Numbered from the stretch's first letter, positions 9,294 to 19,352 are shown. The stretch is DNA of 64,000 nt from Streptomyces violaceusniger (GCA_005405945.1 BJHW01000001.1:1922001-1986000), one strand, 5' to 3'. Numbers and translations: made by a program. Notes: generated from the sequence alone by a model not told the origin.

Positions 9294-10846
9294 CGCGTGG
9301 CCCCCTTCCAGGACATCTCGGCGGGGCGGACCCAGTCGTCGGGTCTGGCCCGCCAGTTCAGGCCCTCGGCGGTGGCGTGGAGGCCGGGCTGGGGGAAGAG
9401 GAAGAGCACCGGGGCCTGGTCGCGGGCGCGCCGCGCCGCCCGGCCGTACAGCGTGTCGCGCTCGGCGCGGTCGTCGGTGCCGCGCGCCCGGGTGACGGCG
9501 CCGGTGAACTCCTCGTCGTGCCAGTACGCGTAGGGGCTGTCGGAGACGAAGAGCCCGTAGAGCCCGCCGGCGGCGAGAGTGGGCCATGCCTGGGTGATGT
9601 ACTGCATGTCGGGCATCGCCTTCTGCTGCAGGTACTTCTGCATGTAGACGGCGAACGGCACGCTGTTGATCTTCACGCTCACGCCGATCTCGCGCAGCTG
9701 CTGCGCCACGGCCTGCACGACCAGCTCGCCCGCCACGTACTGACCGCTGGGCACGGTCAGCTCCAGCCGCAGCGGGCGGCCCGTGCCGTAACCGGCCTCG
9801 CGCAGCAGCGCCCTGGCCCGGTCCGGGTCGTGGGGGTAGCCGGTGAGGCCCTCGGTGTAGCCGGAGTAGGACGGGGTCATCAGCTGGCCCGGGCTGGGGT
9901 CGACGGTGTTCTTCAGCAGGCTGGAGGTGATGGCCCGCTTGTCGACCGCGTAGTTGACCGCGCGCCGCACCCGTACGTCGCGCATCGGGCCCTTGAGGGT
10001 GTTGAGCTTGATGAAGGCCATCCGGGTGGTGTCCAGCCGCTGGATCCGCAAGTCCCGGTCGGCGCGCAGCCGGTTCAGATCCTGCGGGTCGAGCCCGGCG
10101 ACGGCGTCGAGTTCCCCGGAGAGCAGCCCGGAGACGCGGGCGGCCTCGGAGGGGGTGATCCGGAAGGTGACCCGGCGGATGGCGGGCGCGGGGCCCCAGT
10201 AGTCGTCGCGGGCGCGCAGCTCGATGGTGCCGCCCGGGCTGTAGCTGGTGATCGTGTACGGGCCGGATCCCATCGCCTGGGTGGCGGGCTTGTGGCGCGT
10301 GGCCCAGCGGGGCTCCAGCAGATACAGGAAGGACAGCGCGCCGAGCAGATCGGCGTCGGGGCGGGAGGTGATGAGGTCGACGGTGCGCCGGTCCACCTTC
10401 TCCGCGCGGATGAGGCTGGGGAAGTTGGGGGTCATGCGCAGCGCGTTGTCCGCGTTGAGCAGCCGGCGGACGTTCCAGACCACGACATCGGCGTCCAGCG
10501 GAGTGCCGTCGGCGAACGCGGCCCGGGGATGGAGGTGGAACCGCCAGCGGGTGGGCGCCACGCGCCGCCAGGAGGTGGCGGCGTCCGGGCCGATGGTCAG
10601 GTCCGGCTCGCGGGTGACCAGCGAGGAGTGGACCGAGGACAACACGGACAGATCGGTGCCGACCGAGGTGGTGTTCATCGGGTCGAGGGTGGTGACGGCC
10701 GCGGACAGCCCGATCACCACACGCGAGGCGTCCGCCCGGTCCCGAGGGGTGTCTCCGGGCAGGCAGCCGGCCAGTGCCGGGGTCAGGGCGAGCCCGGCGC
10801 CGAGGCCGAGCAGACCGCGCCGGGTCAGCGGTGGTGTGCCGTTCAT
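9290..10846 (-). CDS. ABC transporter substrate-binding lipoprotein, SBP family 5
   Basis: 518 aa. The N-terminus MNGTPPLTRRGLLGLGAG has a twin-arginine-like RRG followed by a hydrophobic stretch and an ALAGC lipobox (Cys about 28), so it is a lipid-anchored exported protein. The body is a peptide/nickel-type solute receptor: TLDPMNTTS, ADGTPLDADVVVWNVRRLL, GSGPYTITSYSPGG, DVRVRRAVNYAVDK. It captures the operon's unknown substrate outside the cell. The ATG at 10846 overlaps the C45 gene stop (ATGA). Confidence 0.92.
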   Translation of the reverse strand: MNGTPPLTRRGLLGLGAGLALTPALAGCLPGDTPRDRADASRVVIGLSAAVTTLDPMNTTSVGTDLSVLSSVHSSLVTREPDLTIGPDAATSWRRVAPTRWRFHLHPRAAFADGTPLDADVVVWNVRRLLNADNALRMTPNFPSLIRAEKVDRRTVDLITSRPDADLLGALSFLYLLEPRWATRHKPATQAMGSGPYTITSYSPGGTIELRARDDYWGPAPAIRRVTFRITPSEAARVSGLLSGELDAVAGLDPQDLNRLRADRDLRIQRLDTTRMAFIKLNTLKGPMRDVRVRRAVNYAVDKRAITSSLLKNTVDPSPGQLMTPSYSGYTEGLTGYPHDPDRARALLREAGYGTGRPLRLELTVPSGQYVAGELVVQAVAQQLREIGVSVKINSVPFAVYMQKYLQQKAMPDMQYITQAWPTLAAGGLYGLFVSDSPYAYWHDEEFTGAVTRARGTDDRAERDTLYGRAARRARDQAPVLFLFPQPGLHATAEGLNWRARPDDWVRPAEMSWKGATR

Positions 10847-12030
10847 CCGGCCGCTCCCGCTGTTTCCGCCTCGGCCCGTGCCGCGCCGAACACCGTCCGG
10901 TCGGAGGCGCAGGGGTTGCCGAGGGTCACGTAGAAGGCGCCCTCGGGGAGCACGGCGATGGAGGCGTAGGTCGTCTCGGAGCCGGCCCCCTCGACCTGGT
11001 GGCGGCAGAGCGAGTCCTGCGGATAGCCGGTGTGGTCGGCGAGCAGTTCGGCGAACGCCCCCGGGGTGAGCCCGTGGGAGGTGCCCAGGGCGCGGCCCGC
11101 GGCGGCGGCGCGGTGGTACGAGGAGGCGTTCTCGTCCGGGCCGGGCGCGAGGGGTGCGGTGGCCGGGCACTCGTAGTGGTTGGTGAGCACATGGTGGTCG
11201 GCCCGGTCGCGGACGGTCACCTCGGAGGCGGTGGCCTCCACGGCGAGCCGGTCCCCCGGGTCGGCGAGCGCGATGTTCAGCCCGCTCAGCCGGGGCTGCC
11301 CGCGCAACAGGTCGGCGAACTCCGCCGCGGTGCGGGCGCGGCGCAGCAGATCGTGCGAGTTGATGAGGATCCATCCGGTGCCGGAGGCCCGCCAGTCCAC
11401 TCCGGTGCGCTCGCTCCAGACGCCGGAGGTGGACATCGCCACCCCGGAGTCGTTGATACCGCTGCCCGGCCACAGCACGCTGCCCGCGACGGTGACCTCG
11501 GTCATCCGCCGCCCGTCGGGGTAGCGGCGGCGCAGCACGACGTGCCGGGCGAAGTGGCCCGCCATGTCCCGGGTCTTGGCGAGCAGGGTGTGCCCGGCGG
11601 CGGCGCGGTCCCCGGCGGCCAGCAGCTGGCTGCACTCCTGCGGGACCCAGCGCAGCACCATATGGGCGGGCAGGTTGAGGGCGAGGATGTCGTCCAGGGG
11701 CGCGTCCGCGCCCTCGGCGATGGCGCACAGCTCGGCCCACTGCTCGGGGTCGTGGCGGCGCACGAAGTCGGCGTTTTCGGCGAGGCACTGGCGGTAGCGG
11801 CCCACCGACTCCTCGTCGGCGCACAGTTCGCCGATGTCGCGGCGTACGGCGGCGATGTTGGCGGCGATCGCCGCGCGGGCGGCGCGGCCGTGCTGCCGGC
11901 CCTGTTCTGCGGGGTCGCCGCGGAGGTCGAGATAGGCGGGGTCGGCCGACTCCCCGGCCGACCCGAGGGCCAGGCCCCACTCCCGCCAGCGGCTGGGGTG
12001 GGCGGCGCGGACGGGTGCTGCGACGGTCAC
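10843..12030 (-). CDS. C45-type acyltransferase/amidase-like protein
   Basis: 395 aa, GTG start at 12030. It resembles acyl-CoA:6-aminopenicillanate acyltransferase-type Ntn hydrolases: GDPAEQGRQHGRAARAAI near residue 40, then PQECSQLLA, where the Cys would be the self-processing nucleophile, then NDSGVAMSTSG and TNHYECP. Such enzymes cut themselves before the Cys and then hydrolyse or transfer acyl groups on amides. In this operon it could act on an imported amide, but that is inference. It begins 16 bp after the FAD protein and overlaps the binding-protein start. Confidence 0.78.
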   Translation of the reverse strand: MTVAAPVRAAHPSRWREWGLALGSAGESADPAYLDLRGDPAEQGRQHGRAARAAIAANIAAVRRDIGELCADEESVGRYRQCLAENADFVRRHDPEQWAELCAIAEGADAPLDDILALNLPAHMVLRWVPQECSQLLAAGDRAAAGHTLLAKTRDMAGHFARHVVLRRRYPDGRRMTEVTVAGSVLWPGSGINDSGVAMSTSGVWSERTGVDWRASGTGWILINSHDLLRRARTAAEFADLLRGQPRLSGLNIALADPGDRLAVEATASEVTVRDRADHHVLTNHYECPATAPLAPGPDENASSYHRAAAAGRALGTSHGLTPGAFAELLADHTGYPQDSLCRHQVEGAGSETTYASIAVLPEGAFYVTLGNPCASDRTVFGAARAEAETAGAAG

Positions 12031-12046
12031 GGCTGACTCTCCTCGG

Positions 12047-13942
12047 TCAGGGGGCGGCTGGGGCGGCGGCGTGGCGGCGCTCCGGCGGGCCGACGGCGCG
12101 CAGGAGTTCGGTGGCGACGCGGTCGGTCTCGTGGAAGAAGTCCGCGTTCGTACCGGGCCGGGCCCCGATGGCGGTGGTCCAGCGGACCCCTTCCAGGGGG
12201 ACGCCCACGGCGAAGAGCGCCTGGTGCGCCGTGCCGTCGGGGCGGCGGACCCGGCCGTCGGCGGGGCGGACGTCGAGCGCGCCGGTGGGCAGCGGTTGGG
12301 CGTCCGTCGCGTCCGAGGCCAGCCGGTGGGGGCGGGCCAGGCCGTCGGCGAGGAGCCGGCGGATGACGCCCGGGCCTTCGGTGGTGACGTCCGTTCCCGG
12401 CAGCCAGGCGTCGATCACCGCGTCGGGTCGTACCGACAGCCCCGCCACGACGGCTGACTCCCCTCGCGTCCCCGGGCGGACCGGCCCCAGCAGGCGCACC
12501 ACGCCGGCGTCCAGCAGTGCCCGCAACTGGCGGATCCGCAGCGCGGGCGGGCCGCCGGAGACGAAGTTGGCGAAGCCGTTGAGCCAGCCGAGGACGTCCC
12601 GCCGGTAGGACTCGCCGCTCAGGTTGCCCGCGGTGATGAGCGTGCGCAGCGCGGGGCGGGCCTGCCGTACGGCGACGGCGAGCGCGGCGGGCGGGGGCAC
12701 CCGGGGGTCGGTGGCCGCGGCCACATCGGCGTCGAGATACCCGGCCCACCAGGCCTGCAGCTCCGCGGAGTGGGCGAAGCTCCGCCCGCGCAGCGGTTCG
12801 GCGACGGCATCCAGGTCCAGCCGGAGGGCGGCTGGGGCGGCGGCGCGCAGCGCGGTGTCGCGGTCGGGGCCGGGCGGCTCGGCGAGGGCGCGGCGCAGCG
12901 CGCCGGGGTCGGGCAGTTGGTCCGGGTGGAGCTTCAGCACCCGGTCGTACCAGGCGAGTTCGAGGTCGGCGAGCAGCAGGGGCAGCACCTCGGCGCGGAA
13001 GTCGAGCCGGTCGCGGGCGGCGAGCGCGCTGACCCGCCCGGGGGTGAGGAAGGCGACGGGCGCCGTGACCTCGGGGGCGTCCACCCGGGCGTGGAACGGA
13101 ACCCCGCGCCGGCTGGTGATCCAGATGCGCGGTTCCCGGCCGCTGGGGGTGTAGCCGTGTTCGCCGAAGCGGCCGCCCCGGCCGAGGGTGAGCAGGGCGA
13201 GCACGTCGAAGGCGTTGAGCCCGCCGCCCCGCAGCAGCACCCGGGCGCGCGGGGCGATGTCGTCGAGGGCGTAGTCGGTGGGGTGGCCGCCGGGGAGGTG
13301 GAGCGGCTCGCGCCGCGGCGGGGCGGCGGGCGCGTCGAGATGGCCGGTGGCGAGGACGACGGCCCGGGCCGCCAACCGGTCCCCGTCGTCCAGGACGACC
13401 TCGTATCCGGCCGGTGTGCCGGAGGAGCCCGCCGGGGCCGCCAGGGGTGTCACCCGCACCACGGCCGCCGTGCGGACCGCTATCCGGATACGGTCCCCCG
13501 CGGCCGCCCGTATCCGGTCCAGCGCGTCGGTGAGATAGGCCCCGTAGACCCGGCGCGGGGCGTAGTGGCGGTCGTCGGCGCGGGCGGCGAATTCCGCGGC
13601 GGTGGGCTCGGGATGGTCCTTCCCGGCGATACCCCGCAGCCATTCCGAGAACGTGGGGCCGGTGTCCACGGGCGCGTCCAGGCGCACCGATCCATCGGGG
13701 AAGACGGTGTTGTCGGCCACCATCGTGTTCATCAGCAGCTGCGGCGGCTGATCACGCCGCCACACCCGTCCGGCGCCCGGCGGGTACGGGTCGACCAGCA
13801 CCGTACGGAGCGGACGGTCGCCCGGGACCACCCTCGCCACCAGCCGTTCCAGCACCGACACCCCGCGCGGGCCGGCGCCCACGACCACCGCGTCGACCAT
13901 GTCGCGGTCGGGCCCCGGCGTGGGCACAGCGGAATCGTTCAT
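12047..13942 (-). CDS. FAD/NAD(P)-binding protein (NAD_binding_9 type)
   Basis: 631 aa. The dinucleotide-binding motif VVVGAGPRGVSVLERL starts near residue 18, followed by VLVDPYPPGAGRVWR, LMNTM and VLATGHLD. This is the pattern of large flavoproteins of the FAD-NAD(P)-binding family seen beside specialised metabolite or uptake genes. The ATG at 13942 has no clear ribosome site; an internal ATG at 13900, just before the Rossmann motif, is an alternative. It is the first gene of the 8-gene operon and faces the GntR regulator. The reaction is unknown; a flavin monooxygenase or oxidase is likely. Confidence 0.8.
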   Translation of the reverse strand: MNDSAVPTPGPDRDMVDAVVVGAGPRGVSVLERLVARVVPGDRPLRTVLVDPYPPGAGRVWRRDQPPQLLMNTMVADNTVFPDGSVRLDAPVDTGPTFSEWLRGIAGKDHPEPTAAEFAARADDRHYAPRRVYGAYLTDALDRIRAAAGDRIRIAVRTAAVVRVTPLAAPAGSSGTPAGYEVVLDDGDRLAARAVVLATGHLDAPAAPPRREPLHLPGGHPTDYALDDIAPRARVLLRGGGLNAFDVLALLTLGRGGRFGEHGYTPSGREPRIWITSRRGVPFHARVDAPEVTAPVAFLTPGRVSALAARDRLDFRAEVLPLLLADLELAWYDRVLKLHPDQLPDPGALRRALAEPPGPDRDTALRAAAPAALRLDLDAVAEPLRGRSFAHSAELQAWWAGYLDADVAAATDPRVPPPAALAVAVRQARPALRTLITAGNLSGESYRRDVLGWLNGFANFVSGGPPALRIRQLRALLDAGVVRLLGPVRPGTRGESAVVAGLSVRPDAVIDAWLPGTDVTTEGPGVIRRLLADGLARPHRLASDATDAQPLPTGALDVRPADGRVRRPDGTAHQALFAVGVPLEGVRWTTAIGARPGTNADFFHETDRVATELLRAVGPPERRHAAAPAAP

Positions 13943-14296
13943 AAAGATGTCACGTTTCTGGGACGGTGCGGGAAAAGCGGCGGAACGAAATCTTGCGGGC
14001 AGCGTCCTCGCACGTCAAACGGCTCTTTGGGGAATCTCAAAGAGTGGCTTTGAGTTCGCGCGGAAAAGCGAGCGGGGCCGGGGGCGGATCTGTTGCATCA
14101 GATTTCCCGGACGACGGGGAATAGGGTGTTGCCCCTGCCGGTCGGCCCCGCCGCGATCCGGCCCGGTGGGCATCTGGTGCATCAGGCGGGGAGCTGTGGT
14201 ATCCGTCACAGTCACCCGCCGGAGCCCCCGGAGCCCGCGGCCAACGGAGCCCCCGCGACCAACGGACGCACACGAGAAGAAGCAGACGACACGACC
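13943..14296. promoter_or_regulatory. Divergent promoter region with two candidate GntR operators
   Basis: No gene seen. The region is less GC-rich near 13980-14060. Two near-identical 12-mers, CTGTTGCATCAG (14090-14101) and CTGGTGCATCAG (14174-14185), lie 84 bp apart. Each is a near-palindrome with a TGCA core and CTG/CAG arms, and the identity extends to ATCTG at the left. HutC-type GntR proteins bind such sites, so these are candidate operators controlling the ABC operon and the regulator itself. Confidence 0.5.
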
Positions 14297-15096
14297 ATGA
14301 CCGCATCCGAACCACCAGAGCCACCCGCCTATCTGCGCCTGGCCCGGGACCTCCGCCGTCGGATCGAGGACGGCCGGCTCCCGGCCGGCGCCCAGCTGCC
14401 CTCCCGCGCCCAGCTGGCCCGCACCTACGGCGTCGGCCCGAACGTGGCGAACTCCGCGGTGCGGGTGCTGATGGCCGAGGGGCTGGTGCACGGCCGGGCG
14501 GGCAGCGGGGTGTACGTACGCGAGCCCCGGGCGCTGCGCCGGATGCTGCGCTCATGGCACGACGGACGGCTGAGCGGCACTCCGTACGTACTGGATCTGC
14601 CGGGGCACGGCGGCGGTCGGCGGGAGGGGAGTTCCACCACGCTGACCGCGCCGCCGGGATCGCCGAACGGCTGGGGCTGGCGTCCGGAGCCCAGGTGGTG
14701 CGCAGCGCGTATGTGTTCTGGAGCGGTGACGGGAGCGGGCCGGGCGCCGCGGGTGAGGAGACCGCGGGCGAGCGGGCCATGATCTCCACGAGCTGGGAGC
14801 CGCTGGAGCTGACGGGCGGCACACCGGTCGCGCTGCCGGAGGCGGGTCCGCTGGCGGGACGCGGGGTGGTGGCGCGGATGGCGCACATCGGAGTGCCGGT
14901 GGACCGGGCGGTGGAGGCCGTCGTGGCGCGCACCGCGTCGGCGGAGGAGGCGTCGCTGCTGGAGATCGCGGCGGGTTCGGTGGTCGAGGCGCTGGAGCGT
15001 ACGTACTACAGCGGCGATCAGGCCGTGGAGACGGCGGACATCGTCGTCCCGGCCGGGCGGTATCAGCTGGTGTACGAGTTTCCGGTCGACTCCTGA
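14297..15096 (+). CDS. GntR/HutC family transcriptional regulator, frameshifted
   Basis: The N-terminal winged helix is clear: YLRLARDLRRRIEDGRLPAG, LPSRAQLARTYGV, VANSAVRVLMAEGLV, GSGVYVR. The C-terminal UTRA ligand-binding domain (AERLGLASGAQVVR, TASAEEASLLEI, GRYQLVYEF) is in the next frame. The shift is around 14615-14630 in a G-rich stretch, so one base is probably missing or extra; intact length would be about 265 aa. The ATG at 14297 directly precedes TASEPPEPPAYLRLA. It is divergent from the peptide-type ABC operon, so it is the likely local repressor, sensing the imported compound or a metabolite of it. Confidence 0.8.
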
Positions 15097-15279
15097 CCGG
15101 CGGCCCCCGGCCGTGATCCGCGGGCCGCACCGTGTGCCGGCCCATCTCACCGTGGGCATACTTGAAGGCGCGACCATTGGTTCACTCTCCGCCGCCACGG
15201 CGGAGCCGGCACCTCGCCCACGGTGGGGCCGGCACCCCGCCCACGGCGGAAGACCACGGGGCAACGGTGAGATGACAGC

Positions 15280-17909
15280 ATGACGCGACCGGACACGCCG
15301 CGGGACGAGCGGTCCGTCCGGTCGGGCGATCTCCTCGGCGAGGGTGCCACCGCCAGGGCCACGGTCGACGAGCACGGCATCGTCACCCAGTGGAACGAGG
15401 CGGCCCGCGGGCTGCTCGGCTACCGCCCCGCCGAGATCCTGGGCAGACCCGTGGCCGAACTGCTCCACGACTCCTCCCCCGCCCGCGCCGAGGTGCCGGC
15501 CGCGCTGCGCTCCCCCTCCCCGCCCGCCCGGCTGAACGGGCGGGTCACCCTGCTGCGCCGCGATGGCTCCACCGTGGAGCTGGGACTGCTGGCGCACCGC
15601 CGCACCTCGTCCGCCGGGGCCCCGAGTGGCTGATCGTCTCCGCCGTGCCGCGCGCCGGGGACGCCGCCCGGGACGAAGCGCTGATGCGGCGCTCCTTCCT
15701 CGAGGGCCCCTGCACGACGGCGGTCTACGACACCGGACTGCGGCTGCGCTGGGCCAATCACGACCTGGAGCGGGTGATGGGCCTGGAGCAGGAGGAGATG
15801 CGGGGGCTGCGGATTCCGGAGATCCTGCCCGGGCCCGAATCCGAGAAGGCCGAGCGGACGATGCGGCGGGCGCTGGAGACGGGCGAGGGGCAGCGGCTGG
15901 AGCTGGCCACGCCCGTGCCCGGCCACCCCCGCCGCCTCGCCTGGTCCGCCGTCGTCGCCCCGCTGCTGGACGACGACGGCCGGGCGGCGGCCGTGATGCT
16001 GTCCGCTCACGACACGACCGCCCAGCTGACCGCCCGGGAGCGGCTGACGCTGCTCAACGAGGCCAGTGTGCGGATCGGCAGCACCCTGGACATCGACCGG
16101 ACCGCGCAGGAGCTGGCCGATGTGGCCATCCCGGCGCTGGCCGACTTCGTGACGGTCGATCTGCTGCCCGCGGTGCACGACGGCGGCGAACCGCGCCCCG
16201 GCCCGCCGGGCAGCCATGTGCTGTTGCGCCGGGTCGCCTGCCGGTCGGTCCTCGCGGGCTGCCCGGAGGCCGTGCTGGAGCCGGGGCAGGTGGCCGCCTA
16301 CCCCGAGTTCTCCCCCGCGGCCGAGTGTCTGAAGGCCGAACGGGGGATGCTGAACCGGGTCACCGACCCCGCCGTCGCCCGGTGGGCCGACGAGGCCCCG
16401 GACCGGGCCGCCATGATCCGCCGGTTCGGGCTCCATACGACGATGGCCGTTCCGATGCGGGCCCGCGGCACCACCCTCGGCGTGGCCACCTTCTCCCGGC
16501 ACCGCCGCCCCGAGCCGTTCGAGCAGGACGATCTGCTGCTCGCCGAGGAGATGACGGCCAGGGCCGCCGTCTGCGTCGACAACGCCCGGCGGTACACCCA
16601 CGAGCGGCACACCGCGCTGGCCCTCCAGCGCAGTCTGCTGCCGCGCACCCTGCCTCCGAGCGCCGCGGTGGACGTCGCCTCCAGCTATCGGCCGGCCAAC
16701 TCCCGGTCCGGGGTGGGTGGCGACTGGTTCGACGTCATCCGGCTGTCGGGATCGCGGGTCGCACTGGTGGTCGGCGATGTGGTGGGCCACGGCGTGCGGG
16801 CGTCGGCGGCCATGGGGCGGCTGCGGACGGCGGTGCGCACCCTCGCCGACGTCGATCTCGCCCCCGATGAGCTGCTCACCCATCTGGACGACCTGGTCAA
16901 CCATCTGTCGGACGAGACGGAGAGCGGCGCCGACGCCCCGGGCGCGGCGGAGGCGGCGGGCACAACGGGCGCGACGGGCGCGACGGACGCGACGGACTCG
17001 GCGGAGGCCGTGGACGCGGCGGAGGCCGTGGACGCGGCGGAGGCCGTGGACGCGGCGGAGGCCGTGGACGCGGCGGAGGCCGTGGACGCGGCGGAGGCCG
17101 TGGACGCGGCGGAGGCCGTGGAGGTGACCGACGCGGAGGTCGGCGCCACCTGTCTGTACGCGGTCTACGACCCGGTCTCCCGCCGCTGCTCGCTGGCCCG
17201 GGCCGGGCATCCGCCGCCCGTGCTGGTGACGCCCGACGGCACCGGCACCCTTCTCGACCTGCCCAGCGGGCCGCCGCTGGGGCTGGGGAGCCTGCCGTTC
17301 GAGACGGTCGAGCTCGAACTGCCCGAGGGAAGTCTGCTGGCCTTCTACACCGACGGTCTGATCGAGTCCCGCGAAAGGGACGTCGACAAGGCGATCGACA
17401 CCCTGCGCTTCACCCTCGCCCAGCCCGCCGCCTCGCTGGACGCCCTCTGCCAGGCGGTGGTGGCCAGGCTGCTGCCGGACCACCCCACCGACGACATCGC
17501 CCTGCTCCTGGCCCGCACCCGGGGGCTGGGCGCGGACAGCGTGGCCACCTGGGAGCTGCCGGACGACCCGGCCGTGGTGGCCCGGGCCCGCCGGGAGGCC
17601 GCCGAGCGGCTGGCCGCGTGGGGGTTCGAGGCGGCCGCCTTCACCATGGAGGTCGTGGTCGGCGAGCTGGTCACCAACGCCATCCGGCACGCCGCCCCGC
17701 CCATCAGGCTGCGGCTGATCCATGACCGGGCCCTGATCTGCGAGGTCTCCGACGGCAGCGCCACCGCACCGCATCTGCGCCGGGCCCGCGCCTTCGACGA
17801 GGGCGGCCGCGGACTGCTGCTGGTGGCCCAGCTGACCGATAGCTGGGGCACCCGGCAGTCCGCCACGGGCAAGACCATCTGGGCCGAGCTGGCCGTGCCC
17901 ACTCTGTAG
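15280..17909 (+). CDS. PAS-PAS-GAF-SpoIIE-HATPase sensor phosphatase, frameshifted
   Basis: About 875 aa after joining two frames. Order: PAS domain (VDEHGIVTQWNEAARGLLGY), second PAS (VYDTGLRLRWANHDLERVMG), GAF (LNEASVRIGSTLDIDRTAQEL to NARRYTHERHTA), PP2C-type SpoIIE phosphatase (SGVGGDWFDVI, GDVVGHGV, FYTDGLIESR), and a C-terminal anti-sigma-type HATPase (GELVTNAIRHA, EGGRGLLLVAQL). Such proteins combine an anti-anti-sigma phosphatase with a serine kinase of the RsbW type and control alternative sigma factors in Streptomyces. The frame breaks at 15610-15625 (GGGGCCCC) inside the first PAS. A repeat insert of seven AEAVDA units sits in the phosphatase domain. It is paralogous to 27949-30368. 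Confidence 0.88.
17001..17126 (+). repeat. 18-bp tandem repeat, seven copies, in SpoIIE domain
   Basis: Six perfect copies of GCGGAGGCCGTGGACGCG from 17001 to 17108 plus one imperfect copy to 17126. It encodes AEAVDA repeated in a loop between the phosphatase core segments HLDDLVNHLSDE and GATCLYAVYD; in the paralog at 29.5 kb this loop is short. An upstream degenerate GATGAT/TDATDS tract looks like older repeats. Confidence 0.95.
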
Positions 17910-17971
17910 GGGCCCATGGCCCGAAAGGTCTCGCGCATCGTCACGGTTGCCGCTCCGCGGCTTCACGACCG

Positions 17972-18000
17972 CGGCTCCCGCCGCACCTCTTCACTACAAT
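17972..18000 (+). promoter_or_regulatory. Candidate vegetative promoter for GAF regulator
   Basis: TTCACG (17972-17977), a 17-bp spacer and TACAAT (17995-18000) give a good -35/-10 match to the main Streptomyces sigma factor consensus. The start codon of the GAF regulator is 48 bp downstream. Seen by eye only. Confidence 0.45.
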
Positions 18001-18047
18001 CGCGGAGCGACGAAGCCCCGCTCAGCAGAGGCTGAAGGCTGCCACCC

Positions 18048-19352
18048 ATGCGTACCCAGCACCCGCGCGACACCAGTCCCCTGGCCGCGCTGAGCCCCAC
18101 CGAATCGGCCCGTCTGATGGCGGTGATCCGCGAGGCGGCGCTGAGCCGGGGACGGCTTCCGCTGCCCGCGCGCCCGGTGATCGGCGCCTCCTGGGACCGG
18201 ATGCTGCGCCTGGGACTCGACCCGGACCACGGCCGCGCGCCGCGGCCGCTGGGCCTGGACGAGTTGGAGCGGCGGAGGCGGCAGACCCCGCTGGCCGAGG
18301 TGCTGCCCACCCTGCGGGACGGACTGCTGGAGGCGGCGGAGGCGGCCGCGCACATCATGATCATCGCCGATGCGGAGGGCCGGATCCTGTGGATCGACGG
18401 CCATCGGGGCGTGCGCCGGCAGGCCGACGGCATCGCGCTCGTGGAGGGTTCGCACTGGGCCGAGGACGTCGCCGGGACCAGCGGAATCGGCACCGCGCTC
18501 GCCGTGCAGTCCCCCGTACGGGTGCATTCGACGGAGCACTTCGTGAGCGCCTTCCACCCCTGGAGCTGCGCCGCCGCCCCCGTCCACGACCCGCGCGACG
18601 GACGGCTGCTGGGCGTCATCGACGTCAGCGGCCCCGCCGGAACCGCCCATCCGACGGTGCTCTCCCTGGTCACCGCGACCGCCCGGTGGGCCGAGGGCGA
18701 ACTGCGCCTCGCCCACAGCCGGGAGCTGGAGGGCCTGCGCGCGGTCGCCGCGCCGCTGCTGGCGCGGATCCGCGGCAAGGCCGTCGCGGTCGATCGGCAC
18801 GGCTGGATCGCCGGGGTCACCGGGGTGACCCCGCGCGAGCGCCGGCTGTCGCTGCCGAAGGCGCCGTACGACGGGCCGGTCTGGCTCCCGGCGCTCGGCG
18901 CGTGCGCGGTGGAGCCGCTGCCCGGCGGCCATCTGCTGCGGGTGCTGGACGGCGAGACCTCCGAGGGGGGAGGTACGGCCGGGTGGGGCGATCTGCTGCT
19001 GGACGTACGCCATCCGCACCGCTGGGCCCTGATCTTCTCCGGACCCTCGGGCACCTGGACCCATGAACTCAGCGCCCGCCAGGCCGAGGTGCTGCTGGTG
19101 CTCGCCGCGCACCCCGAGGGGCGCACGGCGGCCCAGCTGGCCCAGGACCTGTTCGGGGACCCGACGCGGGCGGTGACCGTAAGGGCCGCGATGTCGCGGC
19201 TGCGCGGCCGCGTCGGGGCGGTGCTGGCGCACCGCCCCTACCGCATCGCCGAAACCGTCCGCATCGCCGTGGCGACCCCGGACCACCCCACCACACTGCT
19301 CCCCCACAGCTCGGCCCCGGCCATCGCACGGCTACGCCGCCCCTCTCCTTGA
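18048..19352 (+). CDS. GAF-domain transcriptional regulator
   Basis: 434 aa. The N-terminal part (VIGASWDRMLRLGLDP, then AHIMIIADAEGRILWIDG) and the GAF domain (GTSGIGTALAVQSPVRVHS, WSCAAAPVHDPRDGRLLGV) are those of AcoR-type regulators. The AAA+ sigma-54 module is absent. Instead the C-terminus has a helix-turn-helix-like region (LSARQAEVLLVLAAHPEGRTAAQLAQ, VRAAMSRLRGRVG), the form usual in sigma-54-less Actinobacteria. The target is unknown. It converges on aspA across an inverted-repeat spacer, and a TTCACG-N17-TACAAT promoter lies upstream. Confidence 0.82.
   Translation: MRTQHPRDTSPLAALSPTESARLMAVIREAALSRGRLPLPARPVIGASWDRMLRLGLDPDHGRAPRPLGLDELERRRRQTPLAEVLPTLRDGLLEAAEAAAHIMIIADAEGRILWIDGHRGVRRQADGIALVEGSHWAEDVAGTSGIGTALAVQSPVRVHSTEHFVSAFHPWSCAAAPVHDPRDGRLLGVIDVSGPAGTAHPTVLSLVTATARWAEGELRLAHSRELEGLRAVAAPLLARIRGKAVAVDRHGWIAGVTGVTPRERRLSLPKAPYDGPVWLPALGACAVEPLPGGHLLRVLDGETSEGGGTAGWGDLLLDVRHPHRWALIFSGPSGTWTHELSARQAEVLLVLAAHPEGRTAAQLAQDLFGDPTRAVTVRAAMSRLRGRVGAVLAHRPYRIAETVRIAVATPDHPTTLLPHSSAPAIARLRRPSP

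Noticed and set aside
17001-17126. Possible CRISPR array
   Set aside because: Units are contiguous with no spacers and in frame within a protein.
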